The notes under the pieces are model-generated. The model saw nothing but the letters and a program-made list of their open reading frames with translations, ran no database searches and was not told the origin of the DNA. Shown here one piece after another: positions 1 through 7,228 of a DNA stretch of 10,206 nt; position 1 is the stretch's first letter; every line of letters starts with the position of its first letter. Made by a program: the position numbers and the translations under genes. Source of the DNA: Ignavibacteriales bacterium (GTDB lineage Bacteria > Bacteroidota > Ignavibacteria > Ignavibacteriales > Melioribacteraceae); the NCBI GenBank assembly GCA_016929735.1, contig JAFGID010000045.1, forward strand, positions 1-10,206, in the 5' to 3' direction.

Positions 1-1062
1 ATGAAACACATTGTTAAAAATTTCACAGCTCTAGGTGGTCATCATTGTATTTCAACAGCGTACAAACAGGTTTTTCATCATTTAGGACATAAATTCTCTG
101 AAGAAATGATTTTCGGCTTGGCTTCCGCTCTAAATTTCTTCTATTTTGACTTTAAAGTTATGCCATTCCCGATGATTGGTGGAAGAAATAAAATTGGAGA
201 ATTTGAAGATAATTTAGAAAAACATACCAACATAAAAGTAACAATACACAAAACTTCCAGCATTAAAAAAGCAAGAGAAGAATTGTATAAACTAATTCAG
301 AATAATATTCCTGTTCCCCTCTATGTTGATATGGCTTATCTCGGTTATTTACATTTACCAAAAGGGGCACACTTCGGTGGACATGCAATTGTTGTTTTCG
401 GAATAGACGAAGAAAAAGGAATCGCCTATGTTTCTGACAGGGATACGAAAGACATTAAAATCACATTATCACAGGATGAAAAACCGGCAGATTTTCACGA
501 AATAAAATTGTCAGATTTAGAAAAAGCACGTTCTTCGAAGCACAAACCGTTTCCAGCTGAAAATAAGTGGATTACATTTGATTTTTCGAATATAAAAAAA
601 CTTGACAAATATTCTATTTTAACTGCAATTAAAAAAAATACTGAACAGTTTTTATCACCAAAAATTAAAAATTTAGGTATAAATGGAATAAATCTCTTCG
701 CGAGGAGTATTAAAAATTGTAAAAATTTTCATGATGAAAAATTAAATTTAGCAGCTTTCAATGCTTTTATCATGATAAATCAAATTGGCGGAACAGGTGG
801 TGGCTGTTTTAGACAAATGTATGGAAATTTTTTAATTGAAGCTGCAGGCATAGTAATCAGGAAAAAGCAAGAACTAATATTATTGGGAAACAAATATATT
901 GAATTAAGTGTTGATTGGGATAAAATTGGTGATAAATTTTTAAAAATTGCAAAAACATTAGATAGAGATATTTTGAATGAGATTGAAACAGAACTTGAGG
1001 TGATTGCAAAACTTGAGGAAAAAAACATGAAAGCTCTTTTACAAATTGCAAATAATGTATAG
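1..1062 (+). CDS. BtrH N-terminal domain / DUF4872 protein (papain/C39-like fold)
   Basis: The 353-aa product resembles proteins with an N-terminal BtrH_N domain and a C-terminal DUF4872 domain. The opening GGHHC (C16), followed by a conserved SEEMIFGL...LNFFYF stretch (residues 33-49), is typical of BtrH_N. H128 in GGHAIVVFGID and D146 in YVSDRD complete a Cys-His-Asp pattern like that of papain/C39-type folds. The C-terminal part (about 225-350) carries GGTGGGCFRQMYGNFLIEAA (264-282), the DUF4872 signature. Known in the family: BtrH of butirosin biosynthesis transfers an acyl group from a carrier protein to an aminoglycoside; most homologues are uncharacterised. No signal peptide is visible, so it is probably cytoplasmic. 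The ATG is the first base of the window, so its promoter and RBS are unseen, but the family start matches here. A TPR gene follows after 8 nt, suggesting an operon. The family call is firm; the substrate is unknown. Confidence 0.85.
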   Translation: MKHIVKNFTALGGHHCISTAYKQVFHHLGHKFSEEMIFGLASALNFFYFDFKVMPFPMIGGRNKIGEFEDNLEKHTNIKVTIHKTSSIKKAREELYKLIQNNIPVPLYVDMAYLGYLHLPKGAHFGGHAIVVFGIDEEKGIAYVSDRDTKDIKITLSQDEKPADFHEIKLSDLEKARSSKHKPFPAENKWITFDFSNIKKLDKYSILTAIKKNTEQFLSPKIKNLGINGINLFARSIKNCKNFHDEKLNLAAFNAFIMINQIGGTGGGCFRQMYGNFLIEAAGIVIRKKQELILLGNKYIELSVDWDKIGDKFLKIAKTLDRDILNEIETELEVIAKLEEKNMKALLQIANNV

Positions 1063-1070
1063 GTAAAAAT

Positions 1071-2210
1071 ATGAAAAATTTAAAAATGTTTTTGATTTGC
1101 ACTATCTTACTCTCAAATAATTTTTGGGGGCAAGATAAAAACTTCGATGAACTTGTTCAAATAGGAATAAAGCAAATATACAACCTTCAATTTATGGAAG
1201 CGGGTAAAACTTTCGCAGAGGTGAGGAATTTATATCCAAATGATCCTGCGGGCAAATTTTTTGAAGCAATGATTTTATGGTGGAGAATAATGCTTGACTT
1301 TGACGAGGAACGGCTTGATAATCTTTTCATAAAAAAGTTGAATGAAGTAATTGAAGATTGCGATAAAATACTTGATAAAGAACCCGACAATGTGAACGCG
1401 ATGTTTTTAAAAGGTGGTTCACTTGGTTTTCGAGGACGTCTTGCTACAGTTCGAGAAAGCTGGATTGATGCTGCATACGACGGCAAGGATGCTTTACCGC
1501 TTGTCTATAAAGCATACGAACTCGACCCCCAAAATGTGGATGTACAATTTGGACTTGGTATTTACAATTACTATGCTGCGGTTATCCCTGAAAAATATGA
1601 ATTTGTAAAACCACTCATGCTGATGTTTCCTTCTGGCAATAAGAACAAAGGATTAACACAATTAAAAAATGCCGCGACAAATGGAAAATTCACAAAAGCA
1701 GAAGCAAAATATTTTTTAATGACACTGTATTATGGATTTGAAGAAGATTATGAATCAGCAATGAAATACGCGAAGCAATTGAAAAACGAATTCCCTGATA
1801 ATCCCACGTTTGAAAAATATTATGGACGTATTTTAATTAAACAGTCAAAATTTACGGAAGCAAAAAATGGTTTCTCAGCAATAATGAATAAATGTGAGAA
1901 AGGATTTGTCGGATACAACAAAAGAGTTAAGAGAGAAGCGTACTTTTACCTTGGTGTAAGCAACTTCCACGAAGCTAAATACGATGTTGCAAAGTTTGGA
2001 TTTAGAGATTGCTTACAATTATCAAAAGAATTAGATGGAAGTGATGTATCGGGATATCAAATTAATTCGTTATTATATCTGGGAATGATTTACGATAAGT
2101 TGGGCATGAGGGATGCAGCAGTTCAAAAATATAAAGAAGTCTTAAAATATAAAAATTATGGTCGCTCACACTCTCTGGCTGAGTCATATTTAAAAGATTC
2201 GTATAGGTAA
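1071..2210 (+). CDS. Exported tetratricopeptide-repeat protein
   Basis: The 379-aa product begins with a signal peptide: a Lys-rich n-region, then a hydrophobic core FLICTILL, with likely cleavage near WG/QDK (residues 20-21). The rest is predominantly helical with TPR-like pairs. Examples are FMEAGKTFAEVRNLYPNDP (41-59), CDKILDKEPDNVNAMFLKG (97-115), KAYELDPQNVDVQFGLGIY (147-165), YESAMKYAKQLKNEFPDNP (227-245), YFYLGVSNFHEAKYDVAKFG (291-310) and LLYLGMIYDKLGMRDAAVQK (334-353). TPR proteins are protein-protein scaffolds; no catalytic motif is visible. It should act in the periplasm or at the envelope. AGG overlapping the stop codon of the preceding gene serves as RBS, 7 nt before the ATG, so translation is probably coupled to the BtrH-like gene. 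Its TAA is directly adjacent to the stop of the convergent porQ. The specific partner is unknown. Confidence 0.8.
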   Translation: MKNLKMFLICTILLSNNFWGQDKNFDELVQIGIKQIYNLQFMEAGKTFAEVRNLYPNDPAGKFFEAMILWWRIMLDFDEERLDNLFIKKLNEVIEDCDKILDKEPDNVNAMFLKGGSLGFRGRLATVRESWIDAAYDGKDALPLVYKAYELDPQNVDVQFGLGIYNYYAAVIPEKYEFVKPLMLMFPSGNKNKGLTQLKNAATNGKFTKAEAKYFLMTLYYGFEEDYESAMKYAKQLKNEFPDNPTFEKYYGRILIKQSKFTEAKNGFSAIMNKCEKGFVGYNKRVKREAYFYLGVSNFHEAKYDVAKFGFRDCLQLSKELDGSDVSGYQINSLLYLGMIYDKLGMRDAAVQKYKEVLKYKNYGRSHSLAESYLKDSYR

Positions 2211-3146
2211 TTAAAATGTCGTACTCAAACCTATGCGATGTAATTCACCAATAACCCCCAAAGACGACAAGGCATAATCTAAAGAATACTTATCTATTTT
2301 AACTCCAAATCCAATATTTAATCCTGCCAATCCAGTGGTAGTTCCTACCTTTAATTCTTTCCTCTTTTCGTTATCGTAACCAAGTCGTAGTTTAATCACC
2401 TCGCTGAACTTAATTTCTGCTCCAATGTCAAAAGGTTTTAAATATTGAAGTACTTCATCCTTTTTTTCATTTAATTTATTTATTCCGAAGTAAAATGTTA
2501 CAGGCAATTTTTCAAGTGTTTTAGATAGACCCATCTTAATATCAAGAGGTAAATCTTCTCTTGTATCAAAATATGTTGTCAGTTGAGTACCTATATTTAA
2601 TATAGAAAATCCTATTGAGAAATGGTCGTCAGGAAATTTATATTGTAATCCCAAATCAGTAGCAATTGCAGTTGACTTTCTGTAATCAATTGAAGAATAA
2701 ATAAATTTTATGTTTGCCCCATACGAGAAATTTTCTGCTATATCATTTGCATAGCCCAATACAAACGCGATATCACCAGCACCAAATTCGCCTGTTTTAT
2801 TCCCGAAGTCATCTGCCCGAACAAATGTACCATAATTTATATAATGAATTCCGAGAGCAAATCTTCCAATGCCTTCAAAATTATAAGAAGAGGACAGAGT
2901 GGCTGCATTAATATCAAGGAGATGTTTGAAAAAAGTAAATGAAACGGGTATGCCTTGAAGTTCTCTTATTGAAGCGGGATTATAAAACATTGCATTAATA
3001 TCATCGTAACTTGCAACATATCCCCCTGCTAAGGCGGCTGCCCGTGCACCATAATCTGTACGTAAAAATTCAAATGTGTTCTGTGCTTGTATTATATTGC
3101 AAATTAAAGTTGCTGTTAATATCAAAGATATTTTTAATTTATTCAT
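2211..3146 (-). CDS. porQ: Type IX secretion system protein PorQ (PorV/PorQ family beta-barrel)
   Basis: A 311-aa outer-membrane protein. The signal peptide MNKLKISLILTATLICNIIQAQ is followed by FEFLRTDYGARAAALAGG (25-42) and a NPASI turn (56-60), the hallmark N-terminus of the PorV/PorQ family. Features more specific to PorQ are HYINYGTF...D.GN.TGEF (101-121), NIGTQLTTY (184-192) and LPLDIKMGLSKTLEKLP (199-215). Alternating hydrophobic residues and a C-terminal Phe fit a beta-barrel inserted by BAM. PorQ is known as an outer-membrane accessory of the type IX secretion system. I chose ATG 3146 because it begins the signal peptide and has AGAG 6 nt upstream. A longer reading from TTG 3197 adds 17 residues (MPIFWIIIN...) before the signal peptide and is unlikely. 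A possible promoter lies just upstream. A generic PorV/PorQ-family barrel is the alternative. Confidence 0.78.
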   Translation of the reverse strand: MNKLKISLILTATLICNIIQAQNTFEFLRTDYGARAAALAGGYVASYDDINAMFYNPASIRELQGIPVSFTFFKHLLDINAATLSSSYNFEGIGRFALGIHYINYGTFVRADDFGNKTGEFGAGDIAFVLGYANDIAENFSYGANIKFIYSSIDYRKSTAIATDLGLQYKFPDDHFSIGFSILNIGTQLTTYFDTREDLPLDIKMGLSKTLEKLPVTFYFGINKLNEKKDEVLQYLKPFDIGAEIKFSEVIKLRLGYDNEKRKELKVGTTTGLAGLNIGFGVKIDKYSLDYALSSLGVIGELHRIGLSTTF

Positions 3147-3174
3147 AAAATTCTCTATTTTGGTTGTGATATTA

Positions 3175-3202
3175 ATTATAATCCAAAATATCGGCAAGTC
3201 AA
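3175..3202 (-). promoter_or_regulatory. Candidate promoter of porQ (TTGACT-N16-TATAAT)
   Basis: On the minus strand TTGACT (3197-3202) is followed after 16 nt by TATAAT (3175-3180), about 28 nt before the chosen porQ ATG. It is close to the classical sigma70 consensus and differs from the TAnnTTTG form of the other promoters here. In such AT-rich DNA a chance match is possible. It sits in the 73-nt gap after the hydrolase gene, so porQ may be transcribed both on its own and by read-through. Confidence 0.4.
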
Positions 3203-3219
3203 ATATTTATATACATTTT

Positions 3220-4929
3220 TTATTTGACTTCAAGATTGAATGTTGTTTTTGTACTGCCTAAAAATATATTTAAATATTTGTATTTTTTTAGATCCTCAGA
3301 AATTTTTATAAAATTATATCCCTTTTTCAATTCGCAATCTGTAATTGTTTTTTGTATTCCTCTTTCGTCAATACTTAAATTCGCAAAATCTTTACCTGTT
3401 GAAAAGAGTATTAATAAATACTCATCATAGCCCTGATTGATTAGCATAGGTTTTTCAAGATAAAAGAGTCTTGATGATAATTTTTCTAAATTGGGAATCG
3501 TAAATTTTAAGATGCTTGTAGAAGTTTCACTTTCGTTCCAGATTTTATCAATTGACTTAATAGCGAAATAAATAGTAACTCTCGGGGGTTGTGAAATACT
3601 AAAAGTAATCGAATTACTTTTACCCTGTATAAAATCGATAAAATTTCTTTCGCTCGGTTTATCTTCCGGTTTGTTCAATCTATATAACGAATAGTAGCGG
3701 ATATCATATTCCAGATTCGTTAAATCAGGCTTGCTCCAACTTAATTTTATCCGATTAATTTTATCATCAATAATACTATAATGGAAATTATCAGGTGCAT
3801 TTGGATTATCTTGAATTAGACAACTCATCCGAGATGGCAAAGATACGTATTTATACAAATCTGTATTGAAATTCTTAACATCGCTATAACGATAAAAAGC
3901 AACACCATCAGCATTATTAGCACGTGCAAATTTAATCATATCTTCGAGTTGTGGTTGAATTTCCTTTCTATATGCACCCAAACCAAGAACTAAACTTTTT
4001 CCAAACGAATTATTTAACCAGTCCTTCGCAATTACATCAAATTTAGGATTACTTTGAAAATCCCAATACAACTGAGGAACAACGTAATCAATCCATCCCT
4101 TTTGCAACCATTTCCTTGTGTCCTGATAAACTTCATAAAAACTTTCCATTCCTCTTGCACCATCAATATTTTTATATATACCGATTGGTGCTACCCCTAT
4201 TTTGATTGTTGAATTCAATTGCCTTATTTTTGTGTATAAACTTTCAACAAATTTATTTAAATTTTCTCTACGCCAGTCCGACTTATTCATTCCATCACCA
4301 TAAACTGTGTAGGAATAATTATCATCGAAATTCATTCCTGGATATCTTAAGTAATCAAAATGAATTCCATCAATATCGTAGTTTTTAACTAATTCTTCGA
4401 TTATATTAATAAGATATGCTCTAACTTCAGGAAGCCCAGGGTCAAGCCAATATGTTGTTGCATTATCGCGAAAATTTTTAATAATCCATTCGGGATTTCT
4501 ATTCATAACATGCTTTGAACTTTGTAAAAGGTCTTCATTACCTGATGCCAAACAATTAAAAACATTTATCCAGGCATGGATTTCAATTCCTTTTTTACGA
4601 GCTAAATCAATTGCATAATTCAATGGGTCATAAATTGAGATCGAATCTGTTGGTCTAATAATAAACTGAGCATAAGGTTCATAAGAAGATTTAAAAAGTA
4701 CACTTCCATTATGCCTGACTTGAAAATATACTGTATTAAATTTTTTCTTTTTAAGATTATCGAAAATATTTTCTAAATCTTTTTTTTGCGTTTCCGGATC
4801 TAATGCAACCGATGGCCAATCAAGCCGATAATTAGTTGCAATCCAGACCGCTCTAGTTTCTCGAGGTAATTGTGCTAATAAAAGTGTGCTTAATAAAAAT
4901 AAAATCAAATATTTAAGAATATAATTCAA
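3220..4929 (-). CDS. Secreted GHL10-family glycoside hydrolase
   Basis: The 569-aa product has a signal peptide (residues 1-19, hydrophobic YLILFLLSTLLLA). A TIM-barrel GHL10 domain (PF02638 type) spans about 22-365 and opens with PRETRAVWIATN (22-33). Its signatures are KFNTVYFQVRHNG (63-75), GIEIHAWINVF (114-124), YDIDGIHFDYLRYPG (184-198) and IDYVVPQLYWDFQ (280-292); acidic residues in DGIHFDYLRYP and the YWD motif line the predicted active site. E. coli DigH in this family cleaves denuded peptidoglycan glycans, so cell-wall glycan is a plausible substrate. A fibronectin-III-like module follows (about 378-476), then a beta-rich C-terminal 80 residues. The start is TTG: the codon two before it is TAG in frame, no ATG lies in the signal region, and AGGG sits 8 nt upstream. 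It follows the lipoprotein gene by 10 nt, so the two are probably co-transcribed. Confidence 0.85.
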   Translation of the reverse strand: MNYILKYLILFLLSTLLLAQLPRETRAVWIATNYRLDWPSVALDPETQKKDLENIFDNLKKKKFNTVYFQVRHNGSVLFKSSYEPYAQFIIRPTDSISIYDPLNYAIDLARKKGIEIHAWINVFNCLASGNEDLLQSSKHVMNRNPEWIIKNFRDNATTYWLDPGLPEVRAYLINIIEELVKNYDIDGIHFDYLRYPGMNFDDNYSYTVYGDGMNKSDWRRENLNKFVESLYTKIRQLNSTIKIGVAPIGIYKNIDGARGMESFYEVYQDTRKWLQKGWIDYVVPQLYWDFQSNPKFDVIAKDWLNNSFGKSLVLGLGAYRKEIQPQLEDMIKFARANNADGVAFYRYSDVKNFNTDLYKYVSLPSRMSCLIQDNPNAPDNFHYSIIDDKINRIKLSWSKPDLTNLEYDIRYYSLYRLNKPEDKPSERNFIDFIQGKSNSITFSISQPPRVTIYFAIKSIDKIWNESETSTSILKFTIPNLEKLSSRLFYLEKPMLINQGYDEYLLILFSTGKDFANLSIDERGIQKTITDCELKKGYNFIKISEDLKKYKYLNIFLGSTKTTFNLEVK

Positions 4930-4937
4930 GTTCTACG

Positions 4938-4941
4938 CCCT
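4938..4941 (-). promoter_or_regulatory. RBS of the GHL10 gene, overlapping the upstream stop codon
   Basis: AGGG on the minus strand lies 8 nt before TTG 4929 and shares bases with the TAG stop of the lipoprotein gene (4940-4942). It supports the TTG start and indicates termination-coupled re-initiation between the two genes. Confidence 0.55.
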
Positions 4942-6013
4942 ATATTATCTGTCCATACATATTGACTTTTAACATATAAGCATCGGGATATTTCAATTTT
5001 ATTGAATTAAACATTCTATCAGCAAGGTTCTTATCCGAATAAAATCTATAAACAATTGCATAACTGTAATCCGACCCTCGTTCCAGAATAACTATGTGTG
5101 GTATGTCAATACCATTAAGGATATAATCCAACACTTTATTTTGAGCATCAAGGTAATCATCCAGTTCTTCAATGGCAATTAAATAGATGGGGTCACTCCC
5201 TTCTTTTTCAAAATCAACATATATTTCTGATGTATTTTTTAAAATTTCCTTTACAACTTTTGTCAATTTAACATTTGGATAATCTTGAACAAAGGTTGTA
5301 AAATTTTCTAAACTTGTTCCATAAGGCCAATAATCTACGCTCATTCCTTCCGTAAGATATTGCGTATAATCTTGTCCTAAATCAGTAACTTTATGAAAAT
5401 CGGTTAACAGTTGAACGGCAAAATTGAAATTAAATTCAATCATTTCTATATATTTGCTATCGGGATAATTTTGATACAACTTCTCACCAAAATCTACCAT
5501 TTCCATTTGAGCCGATAAATCAATGAATGGATATTCTCCCCCCTGCGAGTTTGAATATGCATCCATAAATTTACAATATAACTTAAAGGGTTCTGAACCA
5601 TATTCATCTATTTGTTTTTCGAGAATTGGGGAACTTACTAAACCAACAACCATACCTTCCGCATAAACAGTAGAAATTCCAATTTCCATCAACTCTTTCT
5701 CAAGATTTTCGAATTCGTTGTATTTATCATCTTCAACTAAAATCCAATAGTATTCATCGATTGTCGGATAAAGCTTGAGTATCAAACTATCTCGAAGTTG
5801 AAAAATCTCAAGAATCTCTTCTTCGCTAGAGATATCATCCGGAACCGAAATCATTTCGACATATTCTTTTAATAACTTATCAAGTTCTGGTTCACCTTTA
5901 GTAAGACTATATAGGATTTTCAAATCTTTTTCTTCTCTTTGTGCACCACAAGCAACAATCATACTAGTAATAGCAATAACAATAATAACTGTGAATAAAT
6001 TTAATTTCTTCAT
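4940..6013 (-). CDS. Lipoprotein of unknown function with possible C-terminal SPOR-like domain
   Basis: The 357-aa product has a type II signal peptide: MKK, a hydrophobic stretch (residues 6-20) and lipobox IVAC with the lipidated Cys at 22. The mature N-terminus GAQREEKD is charged and contains no Asp at +2, so outer-membrane sorting is likely. The body is acidic and mostly helical, with a TPR-like segment around 163-210 (FGEKLYQNYPDSKYIEMIEF). The last 55 residues (about 303-357) alternate strand-helix-strand (HIVILERG...YAIVYRFYSDKNLADRMFNSIK...YMLKVN), reminiscent of the peptidoglycan-binding SPOR fold. That is only a shape-based guess. I do not recognise the family. ATG 6013 has a good RBS (AGAGG, 6 nt upstream) and a promoter just beyond. 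The gene leads a unit with a glycan hydrolase, which fits an envelope role. Confidence 0.75.
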   Translation of the reverse strand: MKKLNLFTVIIVIAITSMIVACGAQREEKDLKILYSLTKGEPELDKLLKEYVEMISVPDDISSEEEILEIFQLRDSLILKLYPTIDEYYWILVEDDKYNEFENLEKELMEIGISTVYAEGMVVGLVSSPILEKQIDEYGSEPFKLYCKFMDAYSNSQGGEYPFIDLSAQMEMVDFGEKLYQNYPDSKYIEMIEFNFNFAVQLLTDFHKVTDLGQDYTQYLTEGMSVDYWPYGTSLENFTTFVQDYPNVKLTKVVKEILKNTSEIYVDFEKEGSDPIYLIAIEELDDYLDAQNKVLDYILNGIDIPHIVILERGSDYSYAIVYRFYSDKNLADRMFNSIKLKYPDAYMLKVNMYGQII

Positions 6014-6042
6014 TTTTTACCTCTGATTAAATATTGTTTATA

Positions 6043-6074
6043 CAAATTTACTATGTGAGACCTTAATCTCAAAA
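6043..6074 (-). promoter_or_regulatory. Bacteroidota-type promoter of the lipoprotein-hydrolase unit
   Basis: On the minus strand TTTTG (6070-6074) is followed after 19 nt by TAAATTTG (6043-6050). This matches the TTG-N19-21-TAnnTTTG pattern known for the primary sigma factor of Bacteroidota. Transcription should begin near 6036, leaving a leader of about 20 nt that contains the AGAGG RBS (6020-6024). Confidence 0.6.
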
Positions 6075-6101
6075 GAATTTGATGAAATTATAAGTAAAAT
6101 G

Positions 6102-6130
6102 GTTTTAAAAACAATAAAGATTTTTAAAAC
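6102..6130. repeat. Perfect 10-bp inverted repeat directly after aroB
   Basis: GTTTTAAAAA (6102-6111) and TTTTTAAAAC (6121-6130) are exact reverse complements separated by 9 nt, abutting the aroB stop codon. The stem is almost wholly A-T, so it is a weak terminator at best. It may protect the 3' end of the aroKB transcript. Part of the symmetry comes from each arm being nearly palindromic itself. Confidence 0.45.
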
Positions 6131-7228
6131 TTATTTTCTTTTAAAATATTTTTCACTCTTTTTTATTACAACTTTAATGATTGATTCACCGCTCTCAACA
6201 TCAATTAATATCTTACCAATTCGAACTGGTAAAACGAACTTAATTTTTCCAGCTCTATTTTTCTTATCTTTAAGCATTATTTTATAAATTTTTGTCGGCG
6301 ATATTGTTTCAATTTTTATATGAGGTTTTAATAAACTTAAAAATTCCAAAAACTCTAACATATTTTTTTCTTTGAGGTAATTTAATTCGCGGGATAAAAA
6401 TAGTGAGCAAACAATTCCCCAAACAACCGCCTGTCCATGTTTTATTTTATGTTTTTGTTCAATCTCAAGTGCATGTGCAAATGTATGTCCTAGATTAAGA
6501 ATTTTCCTAATGCCACTCTCTTTTTCATCTTGCATTACAACAGAAAGTTTAAATTTTATAGATTCATAGATTACTCTTTTTAAAACATCCGGTTCAAGTT
6601 TTAGTATTTTGTTCAAATTTAAATTAAGAAAATTATAGAATTTTTCATCTGATAAGAAAGCATATTTAACGACTTCGCCCATTCCGCAAATTATTTCCGA
6701 TTGATTTAATGTTTTTAAGAAATTCGTATCAATAATGACCGATTTGGGTTGATAAAAGCTACCAATAATATTCTTAGCATCACCAAAATTTACTCCCGTT
6801 TTACCTCCTACTGAACTATCAACCGCAGCGAGCAATGTCGTTGGAATTTGAATGTATTGAATACCTCGCATAAACGTTGCGGCAACAAAACCAGCTATAT
6901 CACCGACAATGCCTCCTCCAATTGCAATGATAAGCGTATCTCGCCCATAGCCCTTTTGAATTAACATATTAAATATTTTTTCTGCTGATGCAATGTTCTT
7001 TTCCGACTCTTTTGCGTTAAATAAACAGGTTTCACATTTATTGAAATCAATTTTTATATTATCAAAAATATATCTATGATAATATTTGTCAACATTTTTA
7101 TCAATAATGAATAAAACATTCCTGTGTAGATTAAGTCTTTCAATTTCATTTGCTAACTGAAGTATTGCATCCTTCCCAATAAAAATATCGTAATTAACTG
7201 ATGGAATTTTTATTTTAATTTTCTTCAT
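6131..7228 (-). CDS. aroB: 3-dehydroquinate synthase
   Basis: AroB converts DAHP to 3-dehydroquinate, the second step of the shikimate pathway, in the cytoplasm with NAD and a divalent metal (usually Zn). The 365-aa length is normal. The NAD-binding GGGIVGDIAGFVAATFMRG spans 104-122, PTTLLAAVDSSVGGKTGVN 129-147 and KNIIGSFYQP 152-161. The metal ligands are present: E185 in GMGEVVKYA, H248 in LNLGHTFAHALE and H264 in KHGQAVVWG. The C-terminal tail is Lys-rich (IKKSEKYFKRK). Its ATG lies inside the end of aroK (14-bp overlap, different frame) with no strong RBS, so expression probably relies on translational coupling. No other aro gene is nearby. The assignment is secure. Confidence 0.97.
   Translation of the reverse strand: MKKIKIKIPSVNYDIFIGKDAILQLANEIERLNLHRNVLFIIDKNVDKYYHRYIFDNIKIDFNKCETCLFNAKESEKNIASAEKIFNMLIQKGYGRDTLIIAIGGGIVGDIAGFVAATFMRGIQYIQIPTTLLAAVDSSVGGKTGVNFGDAKNIIGSFYQPKSVIIDTNFLKTLNQSEIICGMGEVVKYAFLSDEKFYNFLNLNLNKILKLEPDVLKRVIYESIKFKLSVVMQDEKESGIRKILNLGHTFAHALEIEQKHKIKHGQAVVWGIVCSLFLSRELNYLKEKNMLEFLEFLSLLKPHIKIETISPTKIYKIMLKDKKNRAGKIKFVLPVRIGKILIDVESGESIIKVVIKKSEKYFKRK

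Noticed and set aside
780..1102. Overlapping minus-strand open frames of about 80 codons opposite the BtrH-like gene
   Set aside because: Low-complexity Ser/Phe-rich translations, opposite a well-supported conserved gene; antisense shadows.
1187..1486. 99-codon minus-strand frame inside the TPR gene
   Set aside because: No RBS or recognisable domain, and the composition is that of an antisense shadow of the TPR coding frame.
3147..3197. N-terminal extension of porQ from TTG 3197 (MPIFWIIIN...)
   Set aside because: It would put 17 residues before a complete signal peptide, uses TTG rather than ATG, and overlaps the likely promoter; ATG 3146 has an RBS.
6099..6287. 62-codon + strand frame at the end of aroB
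   Set aside because: Most of it lies opposite the aroB C-terminus; the hydrophobic translation reflects the reverse complement of Lys/Ile-rich codons. No RBS.
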